Shown: positions 59,560 to 64,000 of the stretch, piece by piece
How the letters are laid out: every line of letters begins with the position of its first letter
Position numbering within the stretch: position 1 is the stretch's first letter
DNA from: Cherax quadricarinatus
Taxonomy: Eukaryota; Arthropoda; Malacostraca; Decapoda; Parastacidae
Assembly (NCBI RefSeq): GCF_038502225.1
Contig: NC_091292.1
Span: 51,247,444 to 51,311,443, forward strand
DNA length: 64,000 bases
Direction of reading: 5' to 3'
Notes under the pieces: model-generated
Told to the model about the DNA's origin: nothing
The model's input: only the letters and a program-made list of their open reading frames with translations
Database searches by the model: none
Position numbers and translations under genes: made by a program

Positions 59560-60840
59560 TTTCAGGGAAAAAAATAATCATTATAAGTTGAGGACTTTAA
59601 TATGTCAATCAGAAGGCCGCCCGACTCGTCATCATCAATGAGGACAACTTTTTAACTCAAACTGTTACTTATGTTACCCATGGCAACAATATTTTGGATC
59701 TTGATCTCTACACAGATTGTGATCTTATACAATCAGGCAAGCTAGGAGACAGACTTGAAAACAACGATCACAACATTCATTTCAAAATTAATATACACTT
59801 TGTGATTCAAAATTACACAGTGATGGTTCTCAATTACAGATCTGCTGCCTTTGCTATGATACGCCGAGTAACGACACTAACGTTACTCTGATCGCCGAGT
59901 AACGACACTAACGTTACTCTGATCGCCGAGTAACGACACTAACGTTACTCTGATCGATCTACTAAATACAGATAACTTAGACTGTTAGCTGAGATCTTAG
60001 GCAAAAATTGCAACGCAAACAATAAATTTAAAGTTACTCGTAACCCGGGTAACTATACAAACTACATACAGTTGCAAAGAGAAAACAAGAGAAAAAATTA
60101 GAAATGATTTTGAAAGACGATTAAAAAAAAAAGTAATCCAAATTCTTCATGTTAAATTTATCAGAAAAAAGAAAGAAGATTGTTTGAGTATTCAGAGTGA
60201 CTTGGACAAGTTTACACAGTTGTTGGATAAGCAGAAAATAAGTTTCAACGGGGACAAGTACAAAGAAATGCATTTTCAATGTAATAATATCAGACACGTA
60301 CAAAGAAATTCTAACATGAAGCTAACAGATACAAGAAAAAGACCTTGGAGTAATCATGAGCAATGGCCTCATTTTTACTAAGCAATGACTATTTACGAGC
60401 AGCAAAGATCACAGTGCTAGGCTGCACAGCTAGAAACTTTGAGAAGTAAACATCAGACACGATGTTGAATGTGTTATCTAGTTTTAGTCTGCAAATTATA
60501 TAAATGAAGATATACTAGAAAGGAATAAAGAAAAGCTGTAATGCTCGTATCATTGTTCAGAAACAGAACCTTTAAAAGAAGACTCAAATCCCTCAACCTT
60601 TTTTCTCTTTCTCTTTCTTAGGAAGCGGAGATTACGATATCTTACTGAGATCTTTACAATACTGAATAACTTTCACTCACAGGAAGAACTATCTCAAGTG
60701 CCGAGAGAGTCAGCAACAGCAGGTCACAAAATAAAACACGACCGTATGCACAGTTATTTTGCAAACAGAATCACAGCAGAATTGAATAAACTACTTGCTG
60801 CAGATGTAAGCGCGAAGACAATCATTAACTAATACACCAG
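59560..60840 (+). pseudogene. CR1-like LINE remnant with internal deletion
   Basis: Forward pieces: FNMSIRRPPDSSSS and the ILDLDLYTDCDLIQSGKLGDRLENNDHN-like stretch of an endonuclease end (59580-59800). Then RT C-terminal pieces: SIQSDLDKFTQLLDKQKISFNGDKYKEMHF (60185-60280), then RYLTEIFTILNNFHSQEELSQV, SYFANRITAELNKLL (60620-60830). The RT core between them is absent. Stops and shifts throughout. Confidence 0.7.
59858..59955 (+). repeat. 31-bp triplicated hairpin unit
   Basis: Three units of 31 bp. Each contains GAGTAACG...CGTTACTC, an 8-bp stem with a 7-nt loop, so three identical hairpins stand in a row inside the LINE remnant. Confidence 0.92.
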
Positions 60841-61089
60841 AATATTACATGATTCTTCTTAATCTATAGAGTAGATAGTGCTTCCCATCAGATAGCTTGG
60901 GTGTGGACTATCCTTTTATCAACTATCCGTTGTTCTTTCATGTAATTTCTCCCACTTTCTCTCTCTCTCTAGCTTTTTTTTTTATTTACGTAAGGGTTTT
61001 CACAGGGTTAGGTTAGGAGTTCCTACCTTTATTTGCAAATTAAGAGCTGCTAACTACCCCAGCACATTAGAAAGCCTTTTCTTGTTATG

Positions 61090-62860
61090 AAACATACAAA
61101 TGGAGAACAGGATAAAGTTGGAGCCATCTGTTGGCTTGCGATTTCATTTGATCAACTGACTTTTTTTAATCAATGTCATTATGCTGTACTAACATGTTCC
61201 AGGAATGAATGCTCTCAGATCTCAGATGGAGTGATGTCCTTGAGAACAGTAGATATTGAATGTAGTTGCTGCTTGCTGCCAGTTTTGTTGTATAAAACTG
61301 TCTGCGAAGTGGTGCCAGATGTGACACTGTGACAACTTTGGCCTTGTCCAAATTGTAAAGTAACCCACATCTTACCAGTGTTAAGGCTCTGCTGAAGTGA
61401 AAGATCTATCCACACCGGGTCTAGGAGGCAAATGAGTCATCTTGCTCTCTTCTCTATTTTGTCAAGAAGTCGTAGATGAAACGGGAAGCAGGCAGTCCAA
61501 GAAAGTGGGGCATACTGAGGATGTAAGCACATTTGGTCCTCTTACCGAGTCTTCCAGTCCCTACTAACGAGCAATACGAGATACGCCTTTTTACTGTTAT
61601 CTTCTTGGCCCCTTCGCTTGGTTCTTCAGTCAGTTTTGAATTAGATTTTACTCCAAAGATTTCAACTTCATCACCGGATTCCAACACGCGCCCTTTCATT
61701 CTTACCACTGTTCAAGCATTATCATCATCATTTATGTTTTCTGAGAAGCAAATGTAACCTACTATCAGTTTTCCCTTGCTGATACACCTGTTGACTTGTG
61801 ATTGATGTAACCGAGACCAGCTGGATTTCCTATTTTCGATAAGTAAATGTCACAGTACAGTCATCTGAAGAGGCAAATGATTCTAGGATGAGTTGAAGAA
61901 CGTCACTGGTGCTTGAGCCATTTCATAACAATGGCTCAAGCACCCTTCACTGTGGAACACTGGTACCGACTGAGTGTCTTATTGACTCTGTCTCATTGAG
62001 AACTACTAAGAGAAGGTATAGTGTAGAGCTAGACTCCTAATGCCAAGAGTCTATGGTGCTATTTTCGGTCGAAAGCGTCAGCAATGTTTGGTGCTACTAC
62101 ACAGCTTATCTTGGATTCTACCAGCGACTTGTATCACATCGTGGATTGGTTTAACCACTGTTAAACCATTTCTGAAGCTATACTGACGGTCAAAAAAAAA
62201 AAGCGAGTGGTAATCAAAAATCATTCATTTGACATGAGTTTGTCTCAAGAATCTTGCTAGTGATTTCCAGGAGTGACACTGCTTTGTAGTTGCTGATTCC
62301 CGGTTTGCTCTTCTTTTTGTTCTTTTTTTTATTTTGTCCATTTACACTGTGCTAGGTAGTGCTGAAGGATGCGAGTTAGAGATGATCCTAGCTGGTCTGC
62401 ACCTCTACTCGACTATCTTGGGCTCGCCTTAACTGGGCCCACAGCTTCTTCTTGGTCCAGGGATTTAAGGAAATATACTATCATTTCAGACAGCTTTGAC
62501 ACAGTTCTTGCGGCTAGCAAAGGTTTCCTTGCATCAAAGTGTGCATCAAAGAGATCAGCTTTCTTTATATTAATAAATTAAATCGATAAATTTTGAGGCA
62601 GAATAATTTCATCACGTGAAAAACCTTATCGATCTTTGACCAATGACGACAAGGTTTTGGATTCCACTCTTCTTGATGCCGTTTTTGTGTCGGCCTCCCA
62701 TCTAGAGATGACCCATTTATGGATATCTTCCTTATGCCCGCAGGTCTGCCTGTACAGGTTCCTGTTATAGATAATAGGATGCCTCTTATATCTTCTCCAA
62801 GCCTTGTACTGAGCAGTAACGGCTCATCAGCAAAGAAAGCCACACTAATGCTGACCTGAA
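61090..62860 (-). pseudogene. Decayed Jockey/Daphne-like LINE RT
   Basis: Reverse-strand fragments: AVSLLEITSKILE (about 62275), a FRNGLTVVKPIHDVIQVAG-like stretch (about 62170), GRVLESGDEVEIFGVKSNSKLT (61700-61620) and SLQQSLNTGKMWV (about 61400). Their order matches the RT thumb and C-terminal region of Jockey-superfamily LINEs (the G-D-E-V-E-I-F-G-V...S-K-L-T block). No catalytic motif survives. The block near 62840-62600 is unassigned. Confidence 0.5.
61908..61944. repeat. 15-bp perfect inverted repeat
   Basis: GGTGCTTGAGCCATT / AATGGCTCAAGCACC with a 7-nt loop, inside the LINE remnant. Confidence 0.85.
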
Positions 62861-63044
62861 GGCTTCATCACATATTGACGGTGTTTGAGAGTGTAGGAAT
62901 TCACTTAGTTCTGAACATCACATTAGAAAAGAGCATTCCAATCGCAGGCTCCAAGCTCCAAGTAAAGAGGACAGTTTCCTCTATCCCACAGCCAGGTGGG
63001 ATAATTCTTCACCTCGTTCTGTTGTAAAGACAGCCTTTTGGTTA

Positions 63045-63830
63045 CATGACCCAACATTAAACCATACCCCCGGCCGGGATTGAACCCGCGGTCATAGAGT
63101 CTCAAAACTCCAGCCCGTCGCGTTAGCCACTAGACCAGCTAGCCACAATAAGATTCATCCAACTAGGTATATTTCTACACCATAGGAAGGTTAGCACAGG
63201 CACCTCTGTGACCACAAATGCAAGTTTTTACAGACGAATCTCCAGCTAGCGTGGCCGTGACGAACTCTAGCTCAAGTCCCTTCACTGCCGTCAACATGAC
63301 TTAAGAAATCGTAATGACACGATTGCAAATAAACCATACCCCCGGCCGGGATTGAAATCGTGTCATTACGATTTCGTCATGTCGGCATGAAGAGAGCTAG
63401 AGTTCGTCACGGCCACGCTAGCTGTTCGTCTGTATTGCATTTGCAATCCTGTGCTCATTACGATTCTTATTGTGGCTAGCTAAGTCATGACCGCGGGTTC
63501 AATCCCGGCCGGGGGTATGGTTTATTTGCAATCGTGTCATTACGATTTCTTAAGTCATGTTGACGGCAGTGAAGGGACTTGAGCTAGAGTTCGTCACGGC
63601 CACGCTAGCTGGAGATTCGTCTGTGCATTTGTGGTCACAGAGGTGCCTGTGCTAACTCTATGGTGTAGAAATACACCTAGTTGGATGAATCTTATTGTGG
63701 CTAGCTGGTCTAGTGGCTAACGCGACGGGCTGGAGTTTTGAGACTCTATGACCGCGGGTTCAATCCCGGCCGGGGGTATGGTTTATTTGCAATCGTGTCA
63801 TTACGATTTCTTAAGTCATGACCCAACATT
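63045..63830. mobile_element. Fold-back of tRNA-like units with 14-bp target duplication
   Basis: CATGACCCAACATT at 63045-63058 and 63817-63830 brackets 758 bp. The left arm (63059-63355) is the reverse complement of the right arm (63499-63785), with about 143 bp of rearranged unit sequence between. The unit has an A-box-like TGGTCTAGTGG and a perfect B box GGTTCAATCCC, repeated at 261 bp on the forward strand (63496 and 63757). A mismatched T stem, no acceptor pairing and a poor anticodon loop argue for a tRNA-derived SINE rather than a real tRNA gene. Confidence 0.75.
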
Positions 63831-64000
63831 GCCAAGATGTTTGTAAGTGACTCTGCCTTCACATAGATCAGTCAGAACTGGGTCAAGGGAGGAGCAAAAA
63901 TATGAGTAGAGAAGTCAAAGTTTTTCATCTCAAACAATGTTGCCAAGGAGCTCATTAAAATTTCTGTGTATAAAATATTGGTTTTAGGTCACCAACAATT
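63831..64000. other. No gene seen
   Basis: Short right-hand flank without supported features. Confidence 0.5.

Noticed and set aside
61007..61016. TTAGG-type telomere repeat
   Set aside because: Only two units, so not a telomeric or interstitial array.
63060..63135. A genuine tRNA gene on the reverse strand
   Set aside because: Pol III boxes are good, but the T stem has a mismatch, the acceptor stem does not pair and the anticodon loop has the wrong size. Better explained as a tRNA-derived SINE.

Overview
The window is repeat-dense eukaryotic DNA. I see no intact host gene. The dense microsatellites, RTE/CR1/Penelope-type retroelements, tRNA-derived SINEs with (ATT)n tails and hammerhead-bearing repeats suggest a malacostracan (probably decapod) crustacean. 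That assignment is inference from repeat composition only.

Layout. 1-3.34 kb: a reverse-strand RTE-like LINE with one premature stop, cut by the window edge. 3.34-5.4 kb: an old LTR end, a MITE fragment and a decayed LINE with a restriction-like endonuclease. 5.5-12 kb: microsatellites, LINE pieces (one with an internal inversion), a possible small secreted-protein exon, a SINE head and a MITE. 12.5-14.0 kb: a 16-bp satellite. 14.6-15.2 kb: a tandem, partly inverted hammerhead-ribozyme repeat. 20.4-23.1 kb: a 45-bp satellite with a nearly unbroken reverse-strand frame. 23.5 kb: a 78-bp perfect palindrome. 25.9-34.6 kb: a truncated LINE interrupted by a complete 7.4-kb Ty3/gypsy-type LTR element whose integrase lies before the reverse transcriptase. 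35-41 kb: SINE and LINE remnants. 41.2-44.8 kb: a full-length copy of the RTE-like LINE with an intact 968-codon frame and a 12-bp target-site duplication. 45.1-48.4 kb: a satellite that changes unit from 18 to 27 to alternating 25/27 bp. 50-51.4 kb: degenerate short repeats. 52-59.3 kb: a SINE, many hammerhead repeats and two CR1/Jockey-like LINEs, one of which splits a hammerhead inside helix II. 59.5-62.9 kb: two more decayed LINEs. 63.0-63.8 kb: a fold-back of a tRNA-like unit flanked by a 14-bp direct repeat.

The most notable system is a family of short repeats carrying a type-I hammerhead ribozyme core (CTGATGA, helix II, GAAAC). At two separate loci the same motif recurs at 367-368 bp in one orientation, with a TATA box 108 nt upstream of the ribozyme. 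A related subfamily recurs at 419 bp. This is the layout known for animal retrozymes and Penelope-like element ends. The autonomous partner could be a Penelope-like element, and a decayed Penelope-type RT fragment lies at about 25.4 kb. The elements are linked by insertion history (LINE into ribozyme repeat, LTR element into LINE, LINE next to old LTR), not by operon-like cooperation.
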